64,000 bases of DNA. Origin: Calothrix sp. MO_167.B12 (GTDB taxonomy: Bacteria; Cyanobacteriota; Cyanobacteriia; Cyanobacteriales; Nostocaceae). This document shows, one piece after another, positions 9,459-18,774 of this stretch. Position 1 is the first letter of the stretch; every line of letters begins with the position of its first letter. The stretch lies in contig JASJCJ010000008.1 of assembly GCA_030066045.1 (NCBI GenBank), forward strand, positions 25,921 to 89,920, written 5' to 3'. The position numbers and the translations under genes are program-made. The notes beneath the pieces were generated by a model. The model saw nothing but the letters and a program-made list of their open reading frames with translations. It made no database searches and was not told where the DNA came from.

Positions 9459-9600
9459 GTAGTGGACTGACACGCCTAAAAATGTAGGTTGGGTTGAGCG
9501 GTAGGGAAACCCAACAAAGTTTTACTGGTGTTGGGTTACTCTGCTCCAAGCCGCTGTTGCGTCTACATTCTTCAACCCAACCTACACCTATTGCACTATT
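9459..9600. repeat. GTAGGTTGGGTT inverted-repeat element, copy 2
   Basis: The same flanks as the copy at 7493-7631, almost base for base. The centre is replaced by ACTCTGCTCCAAGCCGCTGT and following bases, itself a widespread short repeat (variants near 9960, 14056, 20617 and 43708). Confidence 0.75.
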
Positions 9601-10179
9601 TTAACCGGATGACACGGGGACGCGGGGACACGGGGACGCGGAGCGGGATGTGTCCCAAGCCCCGTGTCCGGGGCGGTAAGCCCCAAGGGTCTAAGTCCCC
9701 CATCAAAATCTGCGATTTGATGGCTCCCGATTGGTGGGTACCTCAAGCCCCCACCACATCGGTGTCTCCGTGTCTCCCCCTCTCCGCGTCTGGTGCGTCT
9801 CTTCTTGACGCTTGCCACGCCACTACATGAAAACTCCAGATTTCAAGATGGATGAGGTTTAACTTGAAAATAGGGGGTTCGGAGTAGGCCTGGGGTTTCC
9901 CCGCCCAGAGTGAGGTAATTATTTTCAGATCCTTGACTGTGGACAAAATATTGTTCATGTAGACGCGCGAAGCGCGGCTTGGAGCAGAGTGGGAATAGCT
10001 TGAAAATAGTTAAGAAGCACCCAGTAGGGGCGCATTGCGTGCGCCCTTGAGGAATTAGAAACAGAGCATTTTCATCCTTGGTTGTGTTAGTTGATAGTTG
10101 ATGGCTTATCGCCCCGGACACGGGGCTAAGATGCTTGGGACACAGAGTGTTTCGCATCAGGTGTGTCATCCGGTTAAAA
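9599..10179. repeat. 581-bp segment bounded by perfect 17-bp inverted repeats
   Basis: Left end TTTTAACCGGATGACAC (9599-9615); right end GTGTCATCCGGTTAAAA (10163-10179), the exact reverse complement. A second inverted pair lies inside: GTGTCCCAAGC plus CCCCGTGTCCGGGGCG at about 9650-9677, and its counterpart at about 10105-10143 with an extra 8 bp. The right end overlaps the last codons and stop of cobS. Interior frames look like repeat DNA, including sequence shared with 75-759, and no gene is supported. Confidence 0.65.
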
Positions 10180-10947
10180 ACCAGTCAAAATACATAAAAA
10201 CAAGGCTTCAGTCCACTCTACCACTGCACCATAAGTATCTCCCGTGTGTCCACCAAGTTTGTAATTAAACCAAGCTGATGTAGTGATCGCCATTATAATT
10301 CCCGTTAGTAAAATTCCTGTGACAATATATAACTTTTCTTTATATAAAGTTGTTGTAAAACAACTGAAAATACTTAGTAATATCAACCCCGGCAATAAAT
10401 CTTTATAGGAGCGGATTGCTTGTTTGTGGAAAGCACCTTTACCAGTGGGTTTGAGGTATGGATAACAGGCGATCGCGATTTGTTGTCCCCAACGTCCCCA
10501 ACCACAAGCAGCCATCAACATCAGCCATCGATGTTCCTGTATATCTACTAGTGCTGTAGTTTTAAGTAATACTATTGCTACTGCTGTCATGGCTCCAAAT
10601 GCCCCAGTAGCACTATCTGCCATCACCTCTAATCTTCGCTGGGGATTATCTACTGCCAATCCATCAGCAGTATCCATAGCTCCATCCAAATGCAACCCCC
10701 CAGTAATCGCAATCCAAGCTAACACCACCACAGCACTACGGGTGAATACTGGTATACCCAAACCAGCGATCGCTAAATCCAAAATCCCTAACATTCCTCC
10801 AATCACTAAACCTATAACTGGGGCTAATTGTGAGACTTTTTGAAACTCCAAACCTTTTATGTAAGGCAAGGGAATGCAGGTATAAAAAATTATGCTAGAT
10901 AAAAATAACAAGCATAATTTTGGAAACCAAGACTTATTTTTAGTCAT
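10174..10947 (-). CDS. cobS: Adenosylcobinamide-GDP ribazoletransferase (cobalamin synthase)
   Basis: About 257 residues from [12 protein letters not shown]; earlier in-frame ATGs at 10977 and 11016 are possible. It joins adenosylcobinamide-GDP to alpha-ribazole, the last part of the vitamin B12 nucleotide loop pathway, in the inner membrane. Evidence: several hydrophobic segments and the family signature [17 protein letters not shown] with conserved acidic residues. A later [10 protein letters not shown] segment is also conserved in CobS. The stop codon lies inside the right end of a 581-bp inverted-repeat unit, so that unit seems to have settled against the 3' end without destroying the gene. 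No other cob gene is near. Confidence 0.88.
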   Translation of the reverse strand: MTKNKSWFPKLCLLFLSSIIFYTCIPLPYIKGLEFQKVSQLAPVIGLVIGGMLGILDLAIAGLGIPVFTRSAVVVLAWIAITGGLHLDGAMDTADGLAVDNPQRRLEVMADSATGAFGAMTAVAIVLLKTTALVDIQEHRWLMLMAACGWGRWGQQIAIACYPYLKPTGKGAFHKQAIRSYKDLLPGLILLSIFSCFTTTLYKEKLYIVTGILLTGIIMAITTSAWFNYKLGGHTGDTYGAVVEWTEALFLCILTGF

Positions 10948-11333
10948 ATTAGTAACATTATTTATGAATGAGAGCATCAAATTATCATGATGATGACGCT
11001 CTGAGTTCCGGCACAACCCCCAGGATAATTTTTTAAAGCTTTAAATAAGATTGGCTAGAAAGAGAAATTTACCGCAAAAATTTTGTTATGCTGGTTTCAG
11101 TGTTGAAAATACCTAGATTGTTAAAAAAAATACTCTTTTTTTAACAATTTAGTCAAAAAAGTATGAATGGTAGTTTGATAATACCATTCTATGATTAATA
11201 ACTTATGATTATCAGTCAAGTGATCGCCCTACAAAAATAGGATAATTTCAATGTAGGGGGTCCACAAAGCTATAAAGCATATCATTTTATTAGCTGTGTA
11301 GTACTTCACCTCCGCTCCCCAAGCTATTGAACT
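10948..11333. other. Intergenic region between cobS and the next gene
   Basis: AT-rich and divergently flanked, so it should carry promoters for both neighbours. A T/A hairpin near 11120-11150 (TTGTTAAAAAAAA against TTTTTTTAACAA) is visible. No gene or named repeat is seen. Confidence 0.45.
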
Positions 11334-11786
11334 ATGACTTACCATCTACCTGAAACTCAAATACCGGCTCCGTGCATTGTCAATACAGGCGTGGTTGTAA
11401 ATAAGCACGATATCCGGCAACTACTGAGCGATTTAGGGCGAGTACGCTATGTATACACCTATGAGGATCAATTACAAAGTGAGGGTGAAGGAGATGTGAT
11501 TGAAGTATTTGCCAATCCCCACCGCTCTACCCTAGTTGCGAACCAAGGTTTGTATTTAAACATTTATAGTTTTGATTACTTAGAGTTACAGCAGTCTCCA
11601 GAAGCGGAAGCCTACTTTGATTTAGTGCAAGAAAGTACCCGTCTGCGGCTGATTCCCCTTTCTACCCCCCTACAAGAACGGCGAGAACGCTGCTTAAATG
11701 CTAATGCCCTAGACGCAATGATGGAGCAGGTATTCTCGGCTAGATGGGATGCGGAAATTGATGATGATACTTCCGAACCGTTCTAG
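11334..11786 (+). CDS. Conserved hypothetical protein
   Basis: 150 residues, soluble and acidic at the C-terminus (AEIDDDTSEPF). I do not recognise a named domain. The central part, NRSTL-like HRSTLVANQGLYLNIYSFDY followed by ESTRLRLIPLSTPLQERRE, looks like a conserved small cyanobacterial family. It has a clear ATG, coding base usage like its neighbours and a long intergenic region upstream. Single gene; function unknown. Confidence 0.7.
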   Translation: MTYHLPETQIPAPCIVNTGVVVNKHDIRQLLSDLGRVRYVYTYEDQLQSEGEGDVIEVFANPHRSTLVANQGLYLNIYSFDYLELQQSPEAEAYFDLVQESTRLRLIPLSTPLQERRERCLNANALDAMMEQVFSARWDAEIDDDTSEPF

Positions 11787-12019
11787 GAAAAACCTTGTTC
11801 TTACCCTCTCCTGATTAAGGATGCTGCTGGCGAATACTAGGTTTGCTCCCTCACTGAGGGTAAGAAGAATATGACTCTAATCCCTAAAATACCGCCCACA
11901 GGCTGGAAGCCTGGACGGCAGTCGCTACAACGGGGCAAACCCCGACGGTCAGTTTGCACAAGTTGGGGCTCGCGTAGCGTATCCGTAGTATTCACCCGCC
12001 CATACAACTGTGTCCATTA
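11787..12019. other. Convergent intergenic with repeat pieces
   Basis: Lies between two convergent genes. It contains GGCTGGAAGCCTGG and CGCTACAACGGGGCAAACCC phrases found in other intergenic repeats of the window. GGATGCTGCTGGCGAATACT resembles 9248-9272. No terminator with a good T-run was found. Confidence 0.4.
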
Positions 12020-13699
12020 TTATTTTGTTTTGAGAGCTAATAAAAGTTCCACTTCAGAAGTAGATTTATTCGGACTATTAGCAGCCATCCCAACACCGTG
12101 GATAGAACCGAGAATAGCATTTGCTTCTGGTGGAATTGGTTGCCTTCTAGTGGCAAACCGATTAATCAAAGATAAGGTTTTGTTCATATCCAAGTAGAAG
12201 TAACCTCCATTTGGTTGTGCTAAAGAGCCAGTAATAGTTTTGAAATTCTCACTTTGATCTAAAGATTTACCTTGGTCAGATGCAACTGATTCGGCGACGG
12301 AATTACCAATAGCTAAAAATACCGTATTGCTATCTAGCCAACCATGGGATAGTAAAGCTCCTTGTCCCGGAACTTGCCACTGAGTAACATTTTTACCACC
12401 CACATTAGTTTGAGCAACATTAACTGGTTGTTGCTGGACAATTTTATCCAGTTTAGATAGGGTACTTTCAGCTGTTTTGCGATCGCTGGTGTTAAATACA
12501 AAAGCTCCTCCAAATCCCACTTCAGCCAATAAACCTTGATTAGCGGGAATAGCAGCGATACCGAACTCTCCATTCATCCAACTAAAAATATCTTTATCCA
12601 AATCGATATTAAATTGTTGTAGTTGACTGCGGACAAGATTAACCGCTTGATTGAATTCGGGATAATCTTTGGATTGCTCTACCATTGCCGACCACCAACG
12701 ATTAATACCCTCGCCGCTAATTAGGGCAATAGTATCGCCAGGAAATCGAGAGATAATTTTTCCAGGAGTATTTTTATATTGGAATTTAGTCAACTGGGGA
12801 TCTAAAGTTGCGATCGCTTTCATTCGTACTCCAGCATCATCAATTCCCACACCTGCAACCATAGATTTTACTTGTTTTAACTGTGCTAGGGTTTGTGGTG
12901 GTAGTTGGGCAGTTCTTGGATTACTAGCAACGAGTTGTTGTATAGAACTCGCATAATCGGGTAAATAAATTTGGGCAACGGTATTTTGTAACTTAGCTCC
13001 TTTAGCTAATAAATCTTTAGCACCTTCTTTAGTAGTAAAAGAAGGTTCTCCTTTAAAAGTATCAATTGCATATTCTATCGGTTTTTGGTTAGGGGCAAAA
13101 ACCACATAAGTATTATTTAAAACAGCAGTATATGTAGAACTACCTTTATTAGTAGTTTCGATGATTTTTTCCCCTTTATATTCTATCTCCTGGCTTTTAA
13201 CCTCTTTCTGCGACTTTAATTTATTGGCAAAATTCAAGGCAGCTAACTTATCTTTAATACCCACTACCAGTAATATATTCGGTTCTGATGTCCGTCTGCG
13301 GCTCACTTTTTTGGGTGAAGAGGGTGCACGCAATTGAGCTTCTGTTCCTGAAGATGGAGGTAAAACTGCAAGCATCACCCCACCTACCCAAGGTTTTAAA
13401 TCCTGTTCATAGGAAATACCACCTTGTTTGAGCATATTTTGATTAAAATCTTCTAAACCCTTACCTAGCAACTGTCTAGCTTCAGGAGTCCCAAATTTTT
13501 CTAACTTTGCCCAAGCTTGAGGATCTGTGGTAATGTACGTTGCCATCAACGCCTCATCAGGCACTATTTTGGCACTTTCCCAAGCACCAGAAGCATCCCC
13601 TGATGGACCTTTGAGGTAGATATAAGCTGCTATACTTCCTAGCACTATCGCTCCTAAACCAAGAGCAGGAATTAAAAATTTGGATTTTTTTTCTGTCAT
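12020..13699 (-). CDS. DUF3352 domain protein, membrane anchored
   Basis: 559 residues. A single N-terminal hydrophobic segment (about 8-28, LIPALGLGAIVLGSIAAYIY) follows a short basic start and anchors or exports the protein. The rest matches the cyanobacterial DUF3352 family (VPDEALMATYITTDPQAW near residue 46; repeated blocks such as NTYVVFAPNQKPIEYAIDTF). Function is not established; the domain is probably periplasmic. The gene is followed convergently by the 11334 gene and is monocistronic by spacing. ATG preceded by an A/T-rich leader. Confidence 0.85.
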   Translation of the reverse strand: MTEKKSKFLIPALGLGAIVLGSIAAYIYLKGPSGDASGAWESAKIVPDEALMATYITTDPQAWAKLEKFGTPEARQLLGKGLEDFNQNMLKQGGISYEQDLKPWVGGVMLAVLPPSSGTEAQLRAPSSPKKVSRRRTSEPNILLVVGIKDKLAALNFANKLKSQKEVKSQEIEYKGEKIIETTNKGSSTYTAVLNNTYVVFAPNQKPIEYAIDTFKGEPSFTTKEGAKDLLAKGAKLQNTVAQIYLPDYASSIQQLVASNPRTAQLPPQTLAQLKQVKSMVAGVGIDDAGVRMKAIATLDPQLTKFQYKNTPGKIISRFPGDTIALISGEGINRWWSAMVEQSKDYPEFNQAVNLVRSQLQQFNIDLDKDIFSWMNGEFGIAAIPANQGLLAEVGFGGAFVFNTSDRKTAESTLSKLDKIVQQQPVNVAQTNVGGKNVTQWQVPGQGALLSHGWLDSNTVFLAIGNSVAESVASDQGKSLDQSENFKTITGSLAQPNGGYFYLDMNKTLSLINRFATRRQPIPPEANAILGSIHGVGMAANSPNKSTSEVELLLALKTK

Positions 13700-14496
13700 T
13701 ATTATTATCCTCTGTTTCCCACATTGTCATCGAGTTGGCTACAACCGTCATGGTTAAGTTTTCGGATATGTACCACTTTGACCATAGTTTATCGGCATTT
13801 ACGGTTAAAGCAAGGTATTTATCGCAACGGACATCTTTGTGAACACATCATATTTTGCTTCAAAGGTAAAAAGGAATAGATTGATCGCTAATTATCCAAC
13901 AAATCATCTTACAGTAATGCTTTTAGCTTTTTTAACTGTTCCCACACCTTTTTCACTCATCCCAGGAATATATAAAAAATCCTTCTCCAAATCAACTGTT
14001 GGAGCAGGATGTTAGTTATATTATGTTGCATTCAAAGATAGTCCCAGTCATGGCGTAGACGCGTAGCGGCTTGGAGTAGAGTCGAAGTCAGCAATCTCAT
14101 TGACTAGAACTGCTAGGATAGAACATAACCTGGTATTCGCAAAACCCAAGGTTAGCCATAAATACTTCTTCCCCTGTCTAGATTTTCAAGATCATATTTT
14201 CTTATAAGTAATTATACTTAATAAGCTGTCATGCTTTGTAAATCCTTGCCAAATAATAATCCCCCCTAGTCATTCTAGTGAATAAGCTAGGGAGGACACC
14301 ATAATTCGTTGACTATAGAGTTTCTGTATAAGCCTTGATATCCCTATTCTATGAAGGGACTGAGATTTCTACCACCATGAAAATAACTATTTATCATAGT
14401 TTCATAGTTGCTTTATTAGTGCTTTATACGGAGATACTCATGACTGATCGTATATTGTAAGTATATCAATAATATACTGGTGTAAATTATTCAGAT
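13700..14496. other. Long divergent intergenic region
   Basis: About 800 bp without a supported gene. It contains a GTAGACGCGTAGCGGCTTGG repeat near 14056, a member of the short repeat family also at 9960 and 20617, and an imperfect CCCCCTAG/CTAGGGAGG hairpin near 14265-14296. Promoters for both flanking genes must lie here but none can be assigned with confidence. Confidence 0.45.
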
Positions 14497-15081
14497 ATGG
14501 AATTATCTCTAAAAAATATGCAGTTGAAAATTGTTGCTTCCATTACCCTAATCAGTGTTTTAGGATTAGTAACCCAAGCTTGGGCAGTAAATGAAGGAGA
14601 CTTGCAAAAGTTAAAGGAAACTGGGGTATGCCCTCGTTGCGATTTAAGTGGTGCTGACATGAGTCAACTAAATTTATTTGGGGCAAATTTACGGAATGCA
14701 AATTTACAATCAGCCATTTTATCTGAGAGCAATTTAGAAAACGCTGATTTCACTGGAGCTAATCTTGAGTCTGCAAACCTAAACTCTTCTAACCTCAAAG
14801 GAGCTTCCTTTACAGGTGCCAATCTCAAATCAGCATCCCTAGAAAATAGCGATTTATCTTACGCTGGTTTTATGGGTGCCAATTTAGAAGCAGCTAATCT
14901 CAAAAATTCGACTTCAAAGTTAACCAATTTCCGGGGAGCACATTTCCGACTGACAGTTATGCCTAATGGTTCGGATACCTCTGATAAACCATATGGTTGG
15001 TCATTACAGCGACAAAGCCTGAGAAAATGCGACGAATTCAAGCCGGAAAATGCTCGCGGTACAACTTGTTATGTAGATTAA
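14497..15081 (+). CDS. Secreted pentapeptide-repeat protein
   Basis: 194 residues. N-terminal signal peptide (hydrophobic stretch about 10-28, ending TQAWA), so it is exported to the periplasm. A short CPRCDLSGADMS motif follows. Then about 16 consecutive A(D/N)LXX-type pentapeptides (for example LFGANLRNANLQSAIL) run from about residue 50 to 150 and should form a right-handed beta-helix. The tail (RQSLRKCDEFKPENARG) is unrelated. Two starts are possible: ATG 14497 or ATG 14518. The role of such exported pentapeptide proteins is not known. Confidence 0.85.
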   Translation: MELSLKNMQLKIVASITLISVLGLVTQAWAVNEGDLQKLKETGVCPRCDLSGADMSQLNLFGANLRNANLQSAILSESNLENADFTGANLESANLNSSNLKGASFTGANLKSASLENSDLSYAGFMGANLEAANLKNSTSKLTNFRGAHFRLTVMPNGSDTSDKPYGWSLQRQSLRKCDEFKPENARGTTCYVD

Positions 15082-15110
15082 TGTGATTTTTCTCCTCAAT
15101 GAGGTAACAG

Positions 15111-15174
15111 CTCCCCGACTTATGAATCAATATCCGCACATTGTAACAATTCCTAGGATAGAAGTCGGGGATCT
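15111..15174 (+). terminator. Long-loop hairpin after the pentapeptide gene, member of a dispersed family
   Basis: CCCCGACTT at 15113 pairs with AAGTCGGGG at 15162-15170, followed by ATCTTTT. The loop reads ATGAATCAATATCCG and so on. A close relative at 52243-52308 shares arms and loop. It may terminate the upstream gene, but its dispersal shows it is a mobile or duplicated repeat. Confidence 0.5.
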
Positions 15175-15559
15175 TTTAGACCTGCTAAAACATAAGATGT
15201 TAAATATTATTATTAATTTAACTTTGTCAACCAGAAAATAATCTACAATTAAAGTAAATATACGCATTGACAAAATATTCTATGTATGTATTAGAAAGTG
15301 GGTATTAAATTTCCATCTTGCAAAGCAATTGCCTATGGTTAATAAATAATGATGGTCACTGTGGACAATGCGTAAGTAGGCGTTTTTGTAGTTGTGGAGC
15401 GATCGCCACTCCGAACTGGATAACTGGAGATTAGAAAGCATTTTAATGGTAATTGACTGACCCGGTTTGCAAGTATCACAGATTTAGTGACATTTATTGT
15501 TCCTTTGCTAGGAAAACGTCATATCTAATGAACACAGTTCTTGTAAGGATGTGATTGTT
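15175..15559. other. AT-rich upstream region of the Tyr/Arg repeat gene
   Basis: No gene seen. It holds a HIP1-like GCGATCGCC near 15401. AAGGAT at 15545-15550 is a plausible ribosome binding site for the ATG at 15560. Confidence 0.45.
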
Positions 15560-15934
15560 ATGCTGAAGTCGATTAAACTTGCATTTTTGGGATTGGTTGC
15601 TACATCTCTAGCATTCTCAATTATTCCCCCAGTTGAAGCTTTTGTTTCAACAACAAAGAACGAACCTGTGGTTACTGAGGAAGATAACATAACTTTGGTT
15701 GCTCAACGCTATGGTCGGTATCGCCGTTATCGCCGTTATCGCCGTTATCGTCCTTATGGTAGATATCGCCGCTATCGCCGTTATCGCCGTTATCGCCGTT
15801 ATCGTCCTTATAGTAGATATCGCCGCTATCGCAGGTATAATCGCTATCGTCGGTATGGAAGAGGTCGTAGATGCTTCTATCGTATCCGGTACAATAGATA
15901 TGGCGATCGCTACCGCATCCGCATATGTCCTTAG
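15560..15934 (+). CDS. Secreted Tyr/Arg-repeat protein
   Basis: 124 residues from the ATG at 15560; a GTG at 15551 would add three residues but sits right against the AAGGAT site. The signal peptide is strong (KLAFLGLVATSLAFSIIPPVEAF). After a short acidic spacer (EPVVTEEDN) come about 75 residues made almost only of Tyr and Arg (RYRRYRRYRRYRPYGRY pattern), then a CFYRIRYNRYGDRYRIRICP tail with two cysteines. The DNA shows a 9-bp tandem unit (TATCGCCGT) and a larger duplication of about 57 bp. The mature protein would be extremely basic and aromatic; an envelope, polyphenol-like or nucleic-acid-binding role is speculation. Function unknown. Confidence 0.75.
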   Translation: MLKSIKLAFLGLVATSLAFSIIPPVEAFVSTTKNEPVVTEEDNITLVAQRYGRYRRYRRYRRYRPYGRYRRYRRYRRYRRYRPYSRYRRYRRYNRYRRYGRGRRCFYRIRYNRYGDRYRIRICP

Positions 15935-15953
15935 TCCTATGTGGATTAAGTAT

Positions 15954-15969
15954 TTGACTATTGAGTCAA
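15954..15969. terminator. Weak hairpin between convergent genes
   Basis: TTGACT pairs with AGTCAA across the loop ATTG, between the Tyr/Arg gene and the convergent bactofilin-like gene. There is no strong T-run on either side, so it is only a candidate. Confidence 0.3.
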
Positions 15970-15983
15970 GCCCTAATTAAATA

Positions 15984-17294
15984 TTACACCGTTGCCATAG
16001 GGCGATCGCTCGTTGGTTTGAGTATGGTTCGTCCCCAGAGCCATAGTGCCCCTAAACCCAAGAAAACGGTAACTAAATTTACTAACAAACCCAGAACAGG
16101 TATGGCTGAAAGTAGGATGAAGATGAGCAAACCCACTACTAAAGGAGCCATTTTACCCTCAGCCCAGTTAGGTTGCATTTTTTGCAATAGTAACTTACCA
16201 CCTAGGAAACTGACCAACACCTGGGGAATGTAACTGATGTATAGCAAAAAGCCAATAAATATAGCGAAATTAGAGAGAAAACCAATTCCTAGGGTGAGTG
16301 GAACCAAGCCAGTTATGGTTACTCCCAGGAGTATACTGAGAAAGATAGTAACAATGGCGATCGCACTAATTGCGACTATCACCCCTAACCAAGTTACCAC
16401 TCCCCAGCCTAAACTAGGTAAAGGTCGAGACTTGACTGTATTTGCCATGCTCTGAGTCCAATTAGGTACAACCCACAGCAACACCCATCCTACTATTAAT
16501 AGTGTCAGCCAACGCTGTAAGAAATGTAACGCCATTGCAGTTGGACTGGGTTTTTCCCATGCTTCTTGTATACTTTCTCTAATCTGGCGTTCAATTTTTG
16601 CTGAAGGACTAATAATTGGATCAGTAGTTGATTCGTAGCGTAGTTCCCCACCAATTTGCCCTGAGTCTGTGATGGTAATTCCAGAACTTATTTGGGGTGC
16701 TGAGATGGGTGGAGGGGGTAAAAAAGGCAGAATCAAGGGTTTTGGTTCACCCTTCTCTCCACCTACCCTCACCTTAATATTCCCATCCACCTTGCCCCGT
16801 AATTCTAAACTACTCATGGCAGCGAGGATGTTTTGCTTCACATTTCCTGCTAATAATGCTTGCGCTCCACCAAAACTTAAATCACCACCCACACTACTAC
16901 CAACCTTAGTTTCCAGGCTGTAGCCAGCAGCAACCAAATCATCGGTGATTTCTGCTTTTGAGCCTAACTGTAATACTTGACCAGCAATCCGCACATCATC
17001 ATTTACTTTACCGTTAATTATCACAGCTTGACCAGCTGCTATTAAATCTTGTTCAACTGTGCCATTAATAGTAATTTGCCTACCAGCAGCAATTAAATCC
17101 CCTTTAACTGTGCCATCAATGGTAATCGTATTGCCAGACACATATAAATCATCATTAATGACTTCATTTGCACTGATGACAACCTGCTCTCCAGCCCGGT
17201 TTTCCATTGACCAAACTGGTTGAATTGTAAATAATCCTGTTAATAGCAGCAAACCCAAACAAAACCAAATTATCCGTTTGATTGCATTTCGCAT
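15984..17294 (-). CDS. Bactofilin-like (polymer-forming) protein with C-terminal membrane domain
   Basis: About 436 residues from the ATG at 17294, preceded by a good GGAGG site with 7-nt spacing; the frame is open further upstream but lacks support. It starts with a signal or anchor segment (RIIWFCLGLLLLTGLFTIQP). Residues about 40-180 form beta-helix-like repeats of the bactofilin kind (ITIDGTVKGDLIAAG, ITINGTVEQDLIAAG). A Pro-rich spacer follows, and then at least four strongly hydrophobic segments (WLTLLIVGWVLLWVV onward). The repeats are therefore probably periplasmic and tethered to the inner membrane. Function unknown; an envelope scaffold is a guess. Confidence 0.8.
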   Translation of the reverse strand: MRNAIKRIIWFCLGLLLLTGLFTIQPVWSMENRAGEQVVISANEVINDDLYVSGNTITIDGTVKGDLIAAGRQITINGTVEQDLIAAGQAVIINGKVNDDVRIAGQVLQLGSKAEITDDLVAAGYSLETKVGSSVGGDLSFGGAQALLAGNVKQNILAAMSSLELRGKVDGNIKVRVGGEKGEPKPLILPFLPPPPISAPQISSGITITDSGQIGGELRYESTTDPIISPSAKIERQIRESIQEAWEKPSPTAMALHFLQRWLTLLIVGWVLLWVVPNWTQSMANTVKSRPLPSLGWGVVTWLGVIVAISAIAIVTIFLSILLGVTITGLVPLTLGIGFLSNFAIFIGFLLYISYIPQVLVSFLGGKLLLQKMQPNWAEGKMAPLVVGLLIFILLSAIPVLGLLVNLVTVFLGLGALWLWGRTILKPTSDRPMATV

Positions 17295-17673
17295 CACCGA
17301 ACCTCCTTCTGTTTTAATTACCAGGGATTTTTGGGTTTTGTACATACATAACCGATGCGCGATGGTGCAAAGTACCCACCTTACGGTGATGCTCCTTTAT
17401 GAGCCGCCGAGGGCGCGATCACCTAACAGAATATTAGTGTTACTATCATTAAAAAAATGCTGTTAAACCAAGTAAGTTATAAATATTCATGGATTAATGG
17501 AAATTCTGTTTTGCTAATACGCTGCGATCAATTGGGCACGCCACTGAAAAAACATTACCCCTAGCCAAATTAGATACAATGTTTACATTGTTGCCATCAA
17601 CCCTAGGATAGATTTCGTTTTTCTATTGTAGTCATGTTCGTAATTCATGAATTATGAATTATGGATTATTTGC
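17295..17673. other. Intergenic stretch
   Basis: Upstream region of the bactofilin-like gene. It has HIP1-like GCGATC sites and short TTATGAATTATGGATTA repeats near 17650. No gene or terminator can be supported. Confidence 0.4.
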
Positions 17674-18774
17674 TCAAGTCCCTTGATACCATCCTTGTTG
17701 CAGAGTCATTCCCCGACTCTCCATAGCTTGTATAAACAAGTCTGTTGTTAGTACCGCTTCTACAGGTGCAACCCCTGGTTGTTTGAGTTTACCCTCAAGT
17801 ATTAATTGGGCAATGCTACCAGTTCCCCAACCAGCAGCAACTGCCGTATTCTCATGAACTAAGCTAGAACTGTAGGTAGCTTGATTCCCGTCTTTTATTC
17901 CCGTAACTTCTATCCGCATAGCTATCCCAACACCGCTGAATTTATCAGTAATATCAGTCATTAAGTGGCTAACGTAGGATAAAAATTCTATCACTTGAGG
18001 ATTGCGTATCCATGATTTGGGAAATACATTGGCAGTTATCCAAGTCAGGTGATTATAAATATCGGGGACTGAGCCAAATTTAGTGACTACATTTTTAAGG
18101 GTTGGGAAAGTTCGAGGTAGGGTAAAGGTTTCTGGGACATCATACCAATAGACTCCACAATGTCCATAGGGAGGGGGAAAAGTAATATTTTCCCTGGCTG
18201 TATATGGTTTAATTAACTGCCATTTAGCATCTATCCAGGCTGTGAAAGTATCTTGCAAACCCAAAAAAGTTGTTCGCATTACCGTCACCCCAGCGCCGCC
18301 AGAACCAGCGACAATATAACTCAAATTAACAGTTTCTGCTGTATCAAATTTTTCTATACATTGCCGTGCCATACTATTAGAAATACCAGGAAATATTCCC
18401 GTACAAATAATAGCTGTTACCCCTGCATCAATAGCTTTTTGATGATATTGTAAGGCATTGCTAATATAGGAGCGTTGGTCGCAGACATCTACATAATTTA
18501 TACCATGCTCAATACAGAGTTGTAATACATTAGTGGTGCGGTAATCAAATGGTCCGGCACAATGAATGACAAGATTAGCAGATGCTATTGCATTTCGTAA
18601 TTTTTCTGTGTCTGCTAAGTCCAAAGCTAGATATTGTATAGGCTCATCGCCGATTTGTGGGTGTTGTGTGCGTCCAGTAACAATAACTTCTGCCTGGGTG
18701 TGGGTGGCAATATCCCGAGCTACACTACTGCCAATCCGTCCCCTACCACCCAGAATTAAAACTTTGTCCGTCAT
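17674..18774 (-). CDS. Saccharopine dehydrogenase-like NAD(P)-binding oxidoreductase
   Basis: 366 residues. An N-terminal Rossmann fold with VLILGGRGRIGSSVARDIA (about 4-22) and an Arg after the second strand (VIVTGR) suggests NADP use. The C-terminal part fits the saccharopine dehydrogenase-like family, whose members act on very different substrates. Its ATG touches the stop of the upstream FAD-oxidoreductase gene (TAAATG), so the two are almost certainly co-translated and act in the same pathway. No lysine-pathway neighbour is present, so a role in pigment, terpenoid or secondary metabolism is at least as likely. Confidence 0.8.
   Translation of the reverse strand: MTDKVLILGGRGRIGSSVARDIATHTQAEVIVTGRTQHPQIGDEPIQYLALDLADTEKLRNAIASANLVIHCAGPFDYRTTNVLQLCIEHGINYVDVCDQRSYISNALQYHQKAIDAGVTAIICTGIFPGISNSMARQCIEKFDTAETVNLSYIVAGSGGAGVTVMRTTFLGLQDTFTAWIDAKWQLIKPYTARENITFPPPYGHCGVYWYDVPETFTLPRTFPTLKNVVTKFGSVPDIYNHLTWITANVFPKSWIRNPQVIEFLSYVSHLMTDITDKFSGVGIAMRIEVTGIKDGNQATYSSSLVHENTAVAAGWGTGSIAQLILEGKLKQPGVAPVEAVLTTDLFIQAMESRGMTLQQGWYQGT

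Noticed and set aside
9588..10169. Several overlapping frames on both strands
   Set aside because: They lie in the inverted-repeat unit and repeated phrases; no start site or known domain.
15699..15980. Open frame rich in Ala-Val-Ile overlapping the Tyr/Arg gene
   Set aside because: It is the shifted reading of the 9-bp repeat; it has no ribosome site and the main frame has a signal peptide. Only repeat structure keeps it open.
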